From: UTCHB3 sp964431385
Lineage (GTDB): Bacteria; Bacteroidota; Ignavibacteria; Ignavibacteriales; Ignavibacteriaceae
Direction of reading: 5' to 3'
Assembly (NCBI GenBank): GCA_964431385.1
Contig: CAYSJM010000005.1
Span: 44,834 to 108,833 of the forward strand
Length of the DNA: 64,000 nt
Part shown: one piece after another, positions 17,869 through 25,278 of the stretch
How positions within the stretch are numbered: position 1 is the stretch's first letter
Layout of the letters: each line of letters starts with the position of its first letter
The notes under the pieces: generated by a model
The model's input: the letters and a program-made list of their open reading frames with translations, nothing else
Database searches by the model: none
What the model was told of the DNA's origin: nothing
Translations under genes and position numbers: made by a program

Positions 17869-18903
17869 TTAGCTTTTATGCAATTTTTGGATGGTGGAAC
17901 GGGGGAAAACTGTAGAATAAATCCTCTCCGCATCAATTCCCCCGTCTCCGGAGAAATCACATTTTTTTGGATCACCGGGACAGCGGGTGGAGCAATAGTT
18001 TTCTTGGGGAAGAATAAATTCAGCTTTGTTTCCAACCGGTCCCCAAAGAGAGGGTTTACACGCGGGAAGTGGACAAAAAAGTGAGAGGGTATCAACCCCC
18101 AATGCAGCTGCGATGTGCATGGTACCTGTGGAAGAGGAAATAAGAAGATCGAGAACGGAAAAGTTGACTATTGCTTCTCTTAAAGATATACCCTCATTAA
18201 TTTGCGGAATCCCAATCGGAATTGCAACATCAGGGGGTAATTGGTTATCCGTAACAACCACTTTTATTTGTGAATTTGATGAAAGTAGATTTATCAGTCT
18301 GAGATATTCTTCCGCAGGCATGTTTGGAGCAGATCCACCACTTGTTATATGCACGCCGATTAACTTCTCACCGTTTGGTGTCAACTCTTTTCTAATCTCC
18401 ACAGCTGAAAATTGTTCTTTTTCGCTTAGGTAAATTTTTGTTGAAAAATCTGTGACTTCACCACCCGCCAGTCTCACAAAATCGAGACAATAATCGGCTT
18501 CACTTCTCTCTTCGGCATATTTTTTGCGATCCAATGAGATTGTATTCGTAAGCAAATGGTAAAGTTTTCTGCTGGTTCCATATCTTCTTTTGATGCCTGC
18601 CAAAAAAAATGAATATGCCAGAGTTTCATTTGGAAGAAGCATAAACCCATCTGTGAAGCTGTGAGGTTTAAGAAACTCTGCCAAACTTCGTACCTTGGAA
18701 ATCCCTTTTGAGAAATCGTCCCAAACGAGGACAGAATCGACAAGAGGATTGTGAAGAAAAATATCTTTCGTGTAACTCCTCACCAAAACCGACACTTCAC
18801 AACCGGGAAAGCTTTTTTTCAGTTCACGCGGAAGTGGCGTTGCAAGTACTGAGTCACCAATTCTGTCAATTCGGGCTATAAGAAATTTTCGTTTGGCATT
18901 CAT
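17869..18903 (-). CDS. Glycosyltransferase family 9 (ADP-heptose:LPS heptosyltransferase-like)
   Basis: A 344-residue GT-B enzyme. The N-terminal FLIARIDRIGDSVLATPLPREL and the C-terminal donor site LISSSTGTMHIAAALGVDTLSLF, followed by SLWGPVGN, match the GT9 heptosyltransferase pattern. It would add heptose or a related sugar to the LPS core. Extra cysteines near the C-terminus (CPLPACK, CSTRCPGDPKKC) are reminiscent of GT9 members. It lies upstream of cmk in the same direction and faces away from the methyltransferase gene at 18966, with a 62-base divergent spacer. Confidence 0.87.
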   Translation of the reverse strand: MNAKRKFLIARIDRIGDSVLATPLPRELKKSFPGCEVSVLVRSYTKDIFLHNPLVDSVLVWDDFSKGISKVRSLAEFLKPHSFTDGFMLLPNETLAYSFFLAGIKRRYGTSRKLYHLLTNTISLDRKKYAEERSEADYCLDFVRLAGGEVTDFSTKIYLSEKEQFSAVEIRKELTPNGEKLIGVHITSGGSAPNMPAEEYLRLINLLSSNSQIKVVVTDNQLPPDVAIPIGIPQINEGISLREAIVNFSVLDLLISSSTGTMHIAAALGVDTLSLFCPLPACKPSLWGPVGNKAEFILPQENYCSTRCPGDPKKCDFSGDGGIDAERIYSTVFPRSTIQKLHKS

Positions 18904-18965
18904 TTTCTTGGAATTGCGTTATCTTTCTTTTTGAATTTTGAAATTTATGAAAAAATCAGTTAATA

Positions 18966-19691
18966 ATGAGAAAAGCCGACTTTAATTACATCGATCATTA
19001 CAAAACCGACGCCCGTGAATTTGACTATTTTGTCGAGCGAACAGGGGCAACTGCACATGATGAAAGACGGGTTCACGAATACATAATTTCGGAAGTCGGA
19101 GTAAAAAAAGGAAGAATCCTTGATGTGGGTGCAGGGAACGCATGGATTGCGGAACACTATATAAAAGCCGGTTTTTCGGTTGTTTCGATGGATATTTCTG
19201 TCATCAATCTTAAAAAAGCCAGGGAGAAAATACCACATCCGCTACACTCAGCTGTCAGCAGTGATGCGTTTTCACTTACTTTTAAAGATGAAACATTTGA
19301 GCTTGTAATTGCGAGCGAGGTGATAGAGCATGTTTATGATCCCGAAGGATTTGTAAAAGAACTTTCCCGGGTTGTAAAAAAAGGAGGGGAGCTGATAATC
19401 ACAACACCTTACAAAGAAAAACTTCAATATTCACTCTGTGTCCATTGTAATAAACCCACACCGTTGCACGCTCATATCCATTCGTTCGATGAAAAAATTC
19501 TCTCATCTCTTTTCAAAGAAGTGCCGCATAAGAACCTTGAATGGGAAACATTTGGGAATAAAATCCTCATTTTTGCACGAACTTATGTAATAATGAAATT
19601 TTTTCCGTTCCCTCTTTGGAAATTTAAAGATAAAATCGCCAATTTTTTTGTGAATTTACCTGCACACATCATTGTGAAATGTACCCGTTGA
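18966..19691 (+). CDS. Class I SAM-dependent methyltransferase
   Basis: A 241-residue Rossmann-fold methyltransferase. Motif I is GRILDVGAGNAWIAEHY (about 46-62), followed by VVSMDIS (motif II acidic residue) and LVIASEVIEHVYDPEGFVKELSRVVKKGGELIITTP, a typical motif IV to VI block of UbiE/Methyltransf_11 proteins. The tail is hydrophobic and basic and may touch the membrane. Its position between a heptosyltransferase and a GT4 gene suggests a role in modifying surface glycan or lipid intermediates, but the substrate is unknown. It converges on the GT4 gene, with one base between them. Confidence 0.85.
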   Translation: MRKADFNYIDHYKTDAREFDYFVERTGATAHDERRVHEYIISEVGVKKGRILDVGAGNAWIAEHYIKAGFSVVSMDISVINLKKAREKIPHPLHSAVSSDAFSLTFKDETFELVIASEVIEHVYDPEGFVKELSRVVKKGGELIITTPYKEKLQYSLCVHCNKPTPLHAHIHSFDEKILSSLFKEVPHKNLEWETFGNKILIFARTYVIMKFFPFPLWKFKDKIANFFVNLPAHIIVKCTR

Positions 19692-19692
19692 T

Positions 19693-20817
19693 TTAGTCGA
19701 AGTGGTGGCTCACTTTTGAAAATTCCGTGTTCCAGTTCAATTCTTTTGATGCCTTGACAGAATTGCATTTTATCTGCTTACGAATTTGAGGATCACAAAG
19801 ATACTCCAAAGCATTTAGTATATCATCGGGATTATCAGGATTAACATACTTCCCCACCCCATATTCATCAATAATTTTTTTCATTTGAGGTAGATTGCTT
19901 GCGAGCACAGGAATTCCCGCTGCGACATACTCAAAAAGTTTGTTTGGCAGGGCATAATAGTAGCTTTTGCTGATATTTTCGATGAGTGTACACCCGATAT
20001 CTGCACCGGCAGTATATAAAAGAAGTTCATCCTGGGTAACGGTTCCGGCAAAAATAACTCTAGAAGCCACTCCCAATTTTTGAGCAAAGTTTTCAAGCTC
20101 TGAGCGGAGTTCACCCTCACCCAAAATAATGAAGTGTAAAAGATCTTTTTTAGGTAGCAGTTCAATTATTTTCGAAAGTCCTCTACCTTTTACCACTACA
20201 CCCTGATAGATCAGGATTACAGCATTATCAGGCAAAGAATACTTCTGCTTTAAATCTTTGGGAACCACTTCGGAAACGGTATTTGGCAGATTTCTCAACA
20301 GAATAAATTTATCTACAGAAAGCTTGTAGTCTTCGATCAAGACTTCTGCGTCCATCATTCCGGTGACTATTATCTTGTCACAGTCATCAATATAAGACTT
20401 TTCAATAAATGACAGAAGAGATTGAACATTTTTTTTGCCTGTCAGTCCGGCAAGATAGCGGAAAAGCTCTCTTGAATCATAAAATAATGATTTACCACGA
20501 AATTTTGCGAAGAAAGAAAGGAAAGGCAAATTATAGATATCGGCAGCTATATATAAGTCGTACTTGTTAAAAAGCAGTTTATGAATTACAGTAAAGGCAA
20601 ATTTGAGATAAAACCCGATTGAAGAATTCCCCTTTTTTAGCTTCACAACGGGAATTTCACCACCTTGTGGGCGGTCGTACCAGTCGAAACTCACAGTATC
20701 AACGGTAAATCCCCTGGCAATTAATGATGCTCGCAGGTTCCTTGCTCTGGTATCATAGTTGATGTTACCAAGGAATGAAATCAGGACTCGACGATGATTC
20801 TTTGGGTCAGAAATCAA
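19693..20817 (-). CDS. Glycosyltransferase family 4-like protein
   Basis: A 374-residue GT-B glycosyltransferase. The C-terminal donor domain has VILIYQGVVVKGRGLSKIIELL, FIILGEGELRSELENFA, VIFAGTVTQDELLLYTAGADIGC and the nucleotide-binding PNKLFEYVAAGIPVLASN, all characteristic of GT4 (the EX7E-type motif reads around LFEYVAAGIPVLAS). It transfers a sugar from a nucleotide-activated donor during surface polysaccharide synthesis. Its start overlaps the end of the upstream acyltransferase-like gene by 11 bases, so the two are probably translated together. Confidence 0.87.
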   Translation of the reverse strand: MISDPKNHRRVLISFLGNINYDTRARNLRASLIARGFTVDTVSFDWYDRPQGGEIPVVKLKKGNSSIGFYLKFAFTVIHKLLFNKYDLYIAADIYNLPFLSFFAKFRGKSLFYDSRELFRYLAGLTGKKNVQSLLSFIEKSYIDDCDKIIVTGMMDAEVLIEDYKLSVDKFILLRNLPNTVSEVVPKDLKQKYSLPDNAVILIYQGVVVKGRGLSKIIELLPKKDLLHFIILGEGELRSELENFAQKLGVASRVIFAGTVTQDELLLYTAGADIGCTLIENISKSYYYALPNKLFEYVAAGIPVLASNLPQMKKIIDEYGVGKYVNPDNPDDILNALEYLCDPQIRKQIKCNSVKASKELNWNTEFSKVSHHFD

Positions 20818-21769
20818 TTCTTAATGTATTTCTCATTACAGTGCGGGCATCAAACTTTTCCTTAAATTCGATAAGGTTCATGCTTGGTGTCATTGGATTC
20901 GCAGCTTTGGTGTCTTGTGATACACCGATATCAACATATTTATAACCACTTTCAGTAGCCCATTTCACCACCTCATACATAACTCTTTGAATCGGTTTCA
21001 TGTGTTCATATTCGTATTTGAGCATGTTGTAGAAACAAAGCGTCACCTGCTTGTTTGTGTTGAACATGAGACTTCCACCGATTGGATTACTGTTATTATA
21101 CACCATAAAAAGCTTCATCATCCCCGGCATCAATTCATTTATTCTGTAAATGTCCTCAAGCGAATGAGTTGGTTTTACATCGTGTCGTGCTTTGTTTTCA
21201 ATAAGAATTGGATAAAATTCATCAAATTTATCGTTGACCTCTACATCCAGCCAGCCCTCCTTAAAAGTTTTTCTGATGTTTCTTCTTGTGGTAGGAGCAA
21301 ATTTTTCCAAAAAATCTTCTGTGGGATCAAGCTTTATGCAACTTGAAATGTAGTGCAAATCGTACTTAAATCTCCGCCACAACATGGCAAAATCGAGACT
21401 TTGATTCCTGGTTTTTTCGTAAATGTCGGGAGCGGAAGTTAAAATATAACCCTTAAATCCTTTTGCTTTCCCATACTCGATTAACAGATCAATCATATCG
21501 AGTGCCTCCGCAAAACGAATGTCACCAGTGACGAGTGAACCATAACTTGCACCTATCGGAGATTCAAAGTAACCGTTTTCCACGATTCTACCGGGAAGAA
21601 CACCGACGATGTTTCCCCGCTCGAGGAGAATCAGATGATTAAATGAAAATTTTCCGGGTGTGTGGTAATCAAAAAATATCTGTTTATGAAATACCGTGCC
21701 ATTATTCGAAGTGTCAACAAACCTGTCCCATCGTTCTTTCCATTCGGGACTGTATTCTATTATTTCCAT
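20807..21769 (-). CDS. FemAB/GNAT-like acyltransferase
   Basis: A 320-residue protein with the FemAB-type double-GNAT layout. It has N-terminal NNGTVFHKQIFFDYHTPGKF, a central SCIKLDPTEDFLEKFAPTTRRNIRKTFKEG (the KxRRNIRK segment common in this group) and a C-terminal GGSLMFNTNKQVTLCFYNMLKYEYEHMKPIQRVMYEVVKWATESGYKYVDIGV. Such proteins transfer amino acids or acyl groups, often onto sugars or peptidoglycan. With the overlapping GT4 gene it could N-acylate a surface amino sugar. The exact reaction cannot be read from the sequence. Confidence 0.75.
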   Translation of the reverse strand: MEIIEYSPEWKERWDRFVDTSNNGTVFHKQIFFDYHTPGKFSFNHLILLERGNIVGVLPGRIVENGYFESPIGASYGSLVTGDIRFAEALDMIDLLIEYGKAKGFKGYILTSAPDIYEKTRNQSLDFAMLWRRFKYDLHYISSCIKLDPTEDFLEKFAPTTRRNIRKTFKEGWLDVEVNDKFDEFYPILIENKARHDVKPTHSLEDIYRINELMPGMMKLFMVYNNSNPIGGSLMFNTNKQVTLCFYNMLKYEYEHMKPIQRVMYEVVKWATESGYKYVDIGVSQDTKAANPMTPSMNLIEFKEKFDARTVMRNTLRIDF

Positions 21770-21814
21770 TTTTCCACAAGTAATTTTATCAAACTTTTAA
21801 AAATATGAATTTTT

Positions 21815-21844
21815 AAAATAAAAAAGCCCCGGATAAACCAGGGC
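21815..21844 (-). terminator. Rho-independent terminator of the CBM48 gene
   Basis: On the minus strand GCCCTGG-TTTAT-CCGGGGC (7 bp with one T-G pair) is followed by TTTTTTATTTT. The arms are 21826-21832 and 21838-21844. It lies 26 bases beyond the CBM48 stop codon. Confidence 0.78.
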
Positions 21845-21869
21845 CGGATACATACGGGAGATCAATTTC

Positions 21870-22187
21870 TTATTTGGTAAGGTCGAGCAAGCCGTTTTGG
21901 GAATCACCATAAGGAGAATCTACAAATCCATCACATTCGGTGTCGTTAACCCACTCTTTACCATCGAGTACATATCTAAACTGATAAACTGAACCTGTCG
22001 GAATTTCAGCTACTAAAGAAAATGAACCATCTTTTTTGAGTTTGCTCATTTGATGTGCTTCCTGATTCCATCCGTTGAAATCTCCTACTACACTGGCAGA
22101 CTCAAAAGGTTTGCCAACTTCTTTAGCTATTCTAAATGTAACTTTGCAAACCGGCTCACTCTTCAAGAACTGTTTTTTAACAGACAT
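21870..22187 (-). CDS. Free-standing CBM48 / AMPK-beta-type glycogen-binding domain protein
   Basis: A 105-residue protein that is essentially one CBM48 (isoamylase N-terminal-like) domain: KVTFRIAKEVG, then SASVVGDFNGWNQEAHQM, then GSFSLVAEIPTGSVYQFRYVLDGKEWVND. The aromatic residues of GDFNGWN and FRYVLDG are those used to bind alpha-glucans in this family. There is no signal peptide, so it should be cytosolic. No catalytic domain is attached and no glycogen gene is adjacent. It may tether an unknown partner to glycogen or act as a regulatory subunit. The gene is monocistronic, with its own terminator. Confidence 0.85.
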   Translation of the reverse strand: MSVKKQFLKSEPVCKVTFRIAKEVGKPFESASVVGDFNGWNQEAHQMSKLKKDGSFSLVAEIPTGSVYQFRYVLDGKEWVNDTECDGFVDSPYGDSQNGLLDLTK

Positions 22188-22278
22188 TCATACCTCGAAA
22201 ACTTGTGAATAATATTAATTACTAAAATCTTTGATTCAAATATAGAGGTGTCTATACCTTTATGCAAGAAAAAAAGAC

Positions 22279-22300
22279 CGTTCGGGCGTCCGACCGAGCT
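22279..22300. repeat. 22-bp GC-rich palindromic repeat, copy 1
   Basis: CGTTCGGGCGTCCGACCGAG plus CT. It is the same 22 bases as copies 2 and 3 but is preceded by AC, so the outermost stem pair differs. It can fold as TCGG-GCGT-CCGA extended by CG/CG pairs. It is followed by ATTTTTT. Confidence 0.9.
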
Positions 22301-22331
22301 ATTTTTTACCAAATTTACCTCTTTTTTGGCT

Positions 22332-22353
22332 CGTTCGGGCGTCCGACCGAGCT
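22332..22353. repeat. 22-bp GC-rich palindromic repeat, copy 2
   Basis: Identical to copy 1 over 22 bases and preceded by CT, which extends the hairpin to CTCG-T-TCGG / CCGA-C-CGAG with a GCGT loop and one T/C mismatch. The spacer from copy 1 is 31 bp. Confidence 0.9.
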
Positions 22354-22397
22354 GGTTAGGCAGTGATTGACAGGGTTTGCGTTGCTTTTAGTTGACT

Positions 22398-22419
22398 CGT
22401 TCGGGCGTCCGACCGAGCT
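22398..22419. repeat. 22-bp GC-rich palindromic repeat, copy 3
   Basis: Identical to copies 1 and 2, preceded by CT as in copy 2. The spacer from copy 2 is 44 bp. The spacers share no sequence with each other. Confidence 0.9.
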
Positions 22420-22522
22420 TTTCAGATAAACCCCCTCTTTTTTTTCCCTCCCCTTTCCGATCTTGTTCACCTCTTTACTTCATAAAAACACATAAAAATT
22501 CAATTAAATTTATTGGCTCTTT

Positions 22523-22552
22523 TTGAGTAAATTTTGGTTTGTCTTTTATAAT
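22523..22552 (+). promoter_or_regulatory. Putative sigma-70-like promoter of the APC permease gene
   Basis: TTGAGT (22523-22528) and TATAAT (22547-22552) are separated by 18 bases. Transcription would begin about 22559, ten bases before the ATG at 22569. This also argues against the longer upstream start at 22539, which would fall before the transcript. Confidence 0.4.
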
Positions 22553-22568
22553 ATTTTCCGGAAATTTA

Positions 22569-23906
22569 ATGGCTTCTACTCCCAAGAAACACAGTCTCGT
22601 AACTGCCATAACCGTAACCATCTCGACCATGATCGGAACGGGGGTTTTTACCAGTCTTGGCTTCCAAGTTTTTGATATAAAATCTGTTCCCCCATTACTT
22701 GCTTTATGGATCATTGGTGGCGTTATAGCCACTGCAGGTGCACTTACTTATGGTGAATTAACTTCTGCTTTTCCGAGGTCCGGTGGTGAATACAATTTTC
22801 TTTCGAGGTTATACCATCCGATCGTTGGTTTCCTTTCAGGATATGTTTCAGCAACGGTGGCGTTTGCTGCACCGATAGCTCTCGCGGGCATGGCACTGGG
22901 CACATATTTTGGTGGCGTGATTGCTGATAAAGCTGCACCCGATTTTGAAACTGTTAAATTAATGATTGCCCTTGGTGCAGTAGTGTTAATGACTGTTATA
23001 CATATCATCAAAGTGAGTATAAGCGGCAATTTTCAGAAGTACATCACTTCACTCGTGGTTTTTCTCATTTTTGCACTGGTCGCTACTGCATTTATTTTTG
23101 GAACTCCAACTCAACTCCCCTTCCTTGGATTTGATTACGATCTGAACGCCCTTTTAAGTGCACCTTTCGCTGTTTCTTTAATATATGTATCGTACTCATA
23201 TTCCGGTTGGAATGGTGCTGCATACATAACCGAAGAAGTTGAGAATCCAACCAAAAATGTTCCGCTCGCTCTGTTTATCGGAACCATGGTTGTGATGGTT
23301 CTTTATGTACTCTTAAACTTCTCATTCCTCTATATGGTGCCTGTTGATCAGTTACAAGGACAAATTGATGTTGGTCTGATTGCGGCAAAGAATATTTTTG
23401 GTGGATATGGTGCTGTGATTGTGGGTTTGCTTATCTCTATTTGTCTTCTTTCAGCAGTCTCGGGGATGACTTTTATCGGACCACGAGTAACTCAAACAAT
23501 GATGAAAGATGTAATTCCAAATATTTACAATCGTTATAAATTTTTAAGCAAGGAAGTGCCGGTTGTACCGATTCTTTTCCAGAGTCTTGTAGCTATATTT
23601 ATGATTGTTACTTACACTTTTGAACAGGTTCTTGTTTACATCGGTTTTACTTTGAGTCTTTCGACAACTGCCACCGTTTTTGGGATTTTTATTCTTCGCA
23701 CAAAACTGAAACACATTCCAAGAACATATAAAACATTTGGATATCCGTTCACACCGATCATTTTTATACTTTTTGAAATCTGGATGCTTACTCACATCAT
23801 GATGGATAAGCCAATGGAATCTCTTGCCGGTCTCGCAACAGTACTTTCAGGTATAGTTGTTTATTATATAGCCAAACATTTTAACACAAAATTCGAAAAT
23901 CAATAA
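22569..23906 (+). CDS. APC-superfamily amino acid permease
   Basis: About 445 residues from the ATG at 22569 (MASTPKKHSLVTAITVTIS), with about 12 membrane segments. The first helix carries TMIGTGVFTSLGFQV, the APC substrate-binding unwound region, and GELTSAFPRSGGEYNFLSRLYHPIVGFLSGYVSA is the diagnostic APC helix 2-3 block. VSYSYSGWNGAAYITEEVENPTKNVPLAL matches the conserved helix 6 region. It resembles LAT/cationic amino acid transporter-type permeases. The substrate is uncertain. The frame extends to 22539, but the added 10 residues are unlike the family. The lipoprotein gene follows after 15 bases and is likely co-transcribed. Confidence 0.9.
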   Translation: MASTPKKHSLVTAITVTISTMIGTGVFTSLGFQVFDIKSVPPLLALWIIGGVIATAGALTYGELTSAFPRSGGEYNFLSRLYHPIVGFLSGYVSATVAFAAPIALAGMALGTYFGGVIADKAAPDFETVKLMIALGAVVLMTVIHIIKVSISGNFQKYITSLVVFLIFALVATAFIFGTPTQLPFLGFDYDLNALLSAPFAVSLIYVSYSYSGWNGAAYITEEVENPTKNVPLALFIGTMVVMVLYVLLNFSFLYMVPVDQLQGQIDVGLIAAKNIFGGYGAVIVGLLISICLLSAVSGMTFIGPRVTQTMMKDVIPNIYNRYKFLSKEVPVVPILFQSLVAIFMIVTYTFEQVLVYIGFTLSLSTTATVFGIFILRTKLKHIPRTYKTFGYPFTPIIFILFEIWMLTHIMMDKPMESLAGLATVLSGIVVYYIAKHFNTKFENQ

Positions 23907-23921
23907 ACAGGTAAAAAAAGG

Positions 23922-25163
23922 ATGAACTCAAATATTTCATCAATCTTGAGAAAATTAATTTCTCTGAATATAGCCACGCTAACCCTCGTTATATTCCTTT
24001 TCTCAGGTTGCAACAAAACTGCTTCTACCACTCCGGTAAAGGAGGATTCAACTCAGGCAAAAACCGATGCTCCTGCTGCTGTCGAGCAAAAATCCGGAGT
24101 TGACATCTCCAAATATGATATGCAATATAACGACATGGCAAAAATCCTTGGGGGTTTTGAAGTGTCGGCTTCATCAAAATTTTTCAAACTTACTGAAGAA
24201 AAAGCATGGAAGAATCATCAAAAATTCTTCACTTCAAAATGGGCAAATCTTCAAAAAGAGATAATGGATTCAGTTGAATACTGGGCTCAAACAGAACTCG
24301 CAGATTTTGATCCAAAAGCCAGAACAGTTTTCTATCCATTTGGCGGTCCTGATTTCCTCTTTGCACGCAAATTCTTCCCGAATGCAAACCTTTATATCTT
24401 GCAGGGACTTGAACCTGTAAATAAACTCCCTGAAACTGTAAAAGCAAACGACGCAAGTCTGGCTACATATCTAGATGATCTTCAGGGTTCACTTAGAATA
24501 CTCACCACCCGTGGATACTTTATTACAAAACAAATGAGCAGCGATCTTAGAAAAGGGGTATTCAGAGGTGTTATTCCGGTTTTCTTCCTTTTTATGGCAA
24601 GGACTGACCTCACAGTTCTGGATGTGAAGTATATAACAACTGAAAAAGATGGAGATTTTAATCTCGATGAAAGCCAGCTCGTTTCGGGTGATCAGCTTAA
24701 AGGTGAGGCTAAAGGATGCGTAATCTACTTTACTGACAAGGATCAAAAGGAAGTAAAAAGACTTTATTACTTCAGTACTGACACCCAAAACAAATCATGG
24801 GCTAACAGAAAAAATCTTCAGAAATTAGTTACGGAAAATGCTCCAGTAATCTTCTTCACAAAAGCCGCTTCATATCTGTTACATGGAGATGATTTCTCTT
24901 CTCTTCGTACTTTCATCCTTGATAACGCAAAATATCTTGTGCAGACAGATACAGGAATCCCTGTGAAATTCCTTGAGAACGGACAGTGGAATATGACCTA
25001 CTACGGTACATACATCCGTCCAATCGGTGATTTCCCATGGGCTTATCAGGCCGGTATGAAAAAGATATACAGTGAAACTGATAAAATTAAACACATGCCA
25101 TTTGGTATTTGCTACCGCTGGAAAAAAAGCGAATCGAATATCATGAAAGGTATAAAGAAGTAG
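23922..25163 (+). CDS. Uncharacterised lipoprotein with FYPFGGPDF motif
   Basis: A 413-residue lipoprotein (LVIFLFSGC, lipid Cys near residue 30) followed by a Ser/Thr/Ala-rich linker. The folded part contains striking, probably conserved, blocks: ARTVFYPFGGPDFLFARKFFPN, LYILQGLEPV, SSLRTFILDNAKYLVQTDTGIPVKF and TYIRPIGDFPWAYQAGM. I recognise these as the kind of motif found in uncharacterised Bacteroidota lipoproteins but cannot name a family or function. There is no known catalytic triad. It sits 15 bases behind an amino acid permease gene and ahead of a strong terminator, so the two form a short operon. Confidence 0.8.
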   Translation: MNSNISSILRKLISLNIATLTLVIFLFSGCNKTASTTPVKEDSTQAKTDAPAAVEQKSGVDISKYDMQYNDMAKILGGFEVSASSKFFKLTEEKAWKNHQKFFTSKWANLQKEIMDSVEYWAQTELADFDPKARTVFYPFGGPDFLFARKFFPNANLYILQGLEPVNKLPETVKANDASLATYLDDLQGSLRILTTRGYFITKQMSSDLRKGVFRGVIPVFFLFMARTDLTVLDVKYITTEKDGDFNLDESQLVSGDQLKGEAKGCVIYFTDKDQKEVKRLYYFSTDTQNKSWANRKNLQKLVTENAPVIFFTKAASYLLHGDDFSSLRTFILDNAKYLVQTDTGIPVKFLENGQWNMTYYGTYIRPIGDFPWAYQAGMKKIYSETDKIKHMPFGICYRWKKSESNIMKGIKK

Positions 25164-25200
25164 TTAAAGGGACTTGATCCCGAAGAGTATTTTATTTAAC

Positions 25201-25259
25201 CACAAGAAGAAGAAACTCAGGAGCATTTGCCCTCGAATTCTTCTTCTTGTGTTTTTTTT
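25201..25259 (+). terminator. Strong rho-independent terminator after the permease-lipoprotein operon
   Basis: Perfect 14-bp arms (25201-25214, CACAAGAAGAAGAA, with 25238-25251, TTCTTCTTCTTGTG) are followed by eight Ts on the + strand. On the minus strand there is no T run, so it serves the + strand operon, although the hairpin also lies just past the end of the converging propeller gene. Confidence 0.88.
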
Positions 25260-25278
25260 ATGTTATATTAAACAGATG

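Larger units (their letters stand above)
22188..22568. other. 381-bp intergenic region with three GC-rich palindromic repeats and a promoter
   Basis: The divergent spacer between the CBM48 gene and the APC permease gene. It holds three copies of a 22-bp GC-rich imperfect palindrome in an otherwise AT-rich context, then a pyrimidine-rich tract (CCCCCTCTTTTTTTTCCCTC), then an AT-rich region with a sigma-70-like promoter next to the permease start. No coding frame of note is present. Confidence 0.8.

Noticed and set aside
17847..18095. 83-codon N-terminal extension of cmk
   Set aside because: It overlaps the glycosyltransferase gene in another frame and shows no cytidylate kinase homology; the ATG at 17846 gives the normal length and P-loop position.
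22279..22419. Three regularly placed identical 22-bp repeats resembling a minimal CRISPR array
   Set aside because: Only three copies, unequal spacers (31 and 44 bp), the repeat itself is shorter than usual, and no cas gene is in the window.
22539..22568. Ten-residue upstream extension of the APC permease
   Set aside because: It would begin before or within the putative -10 box at 22547-22552 and is unlike other family members.
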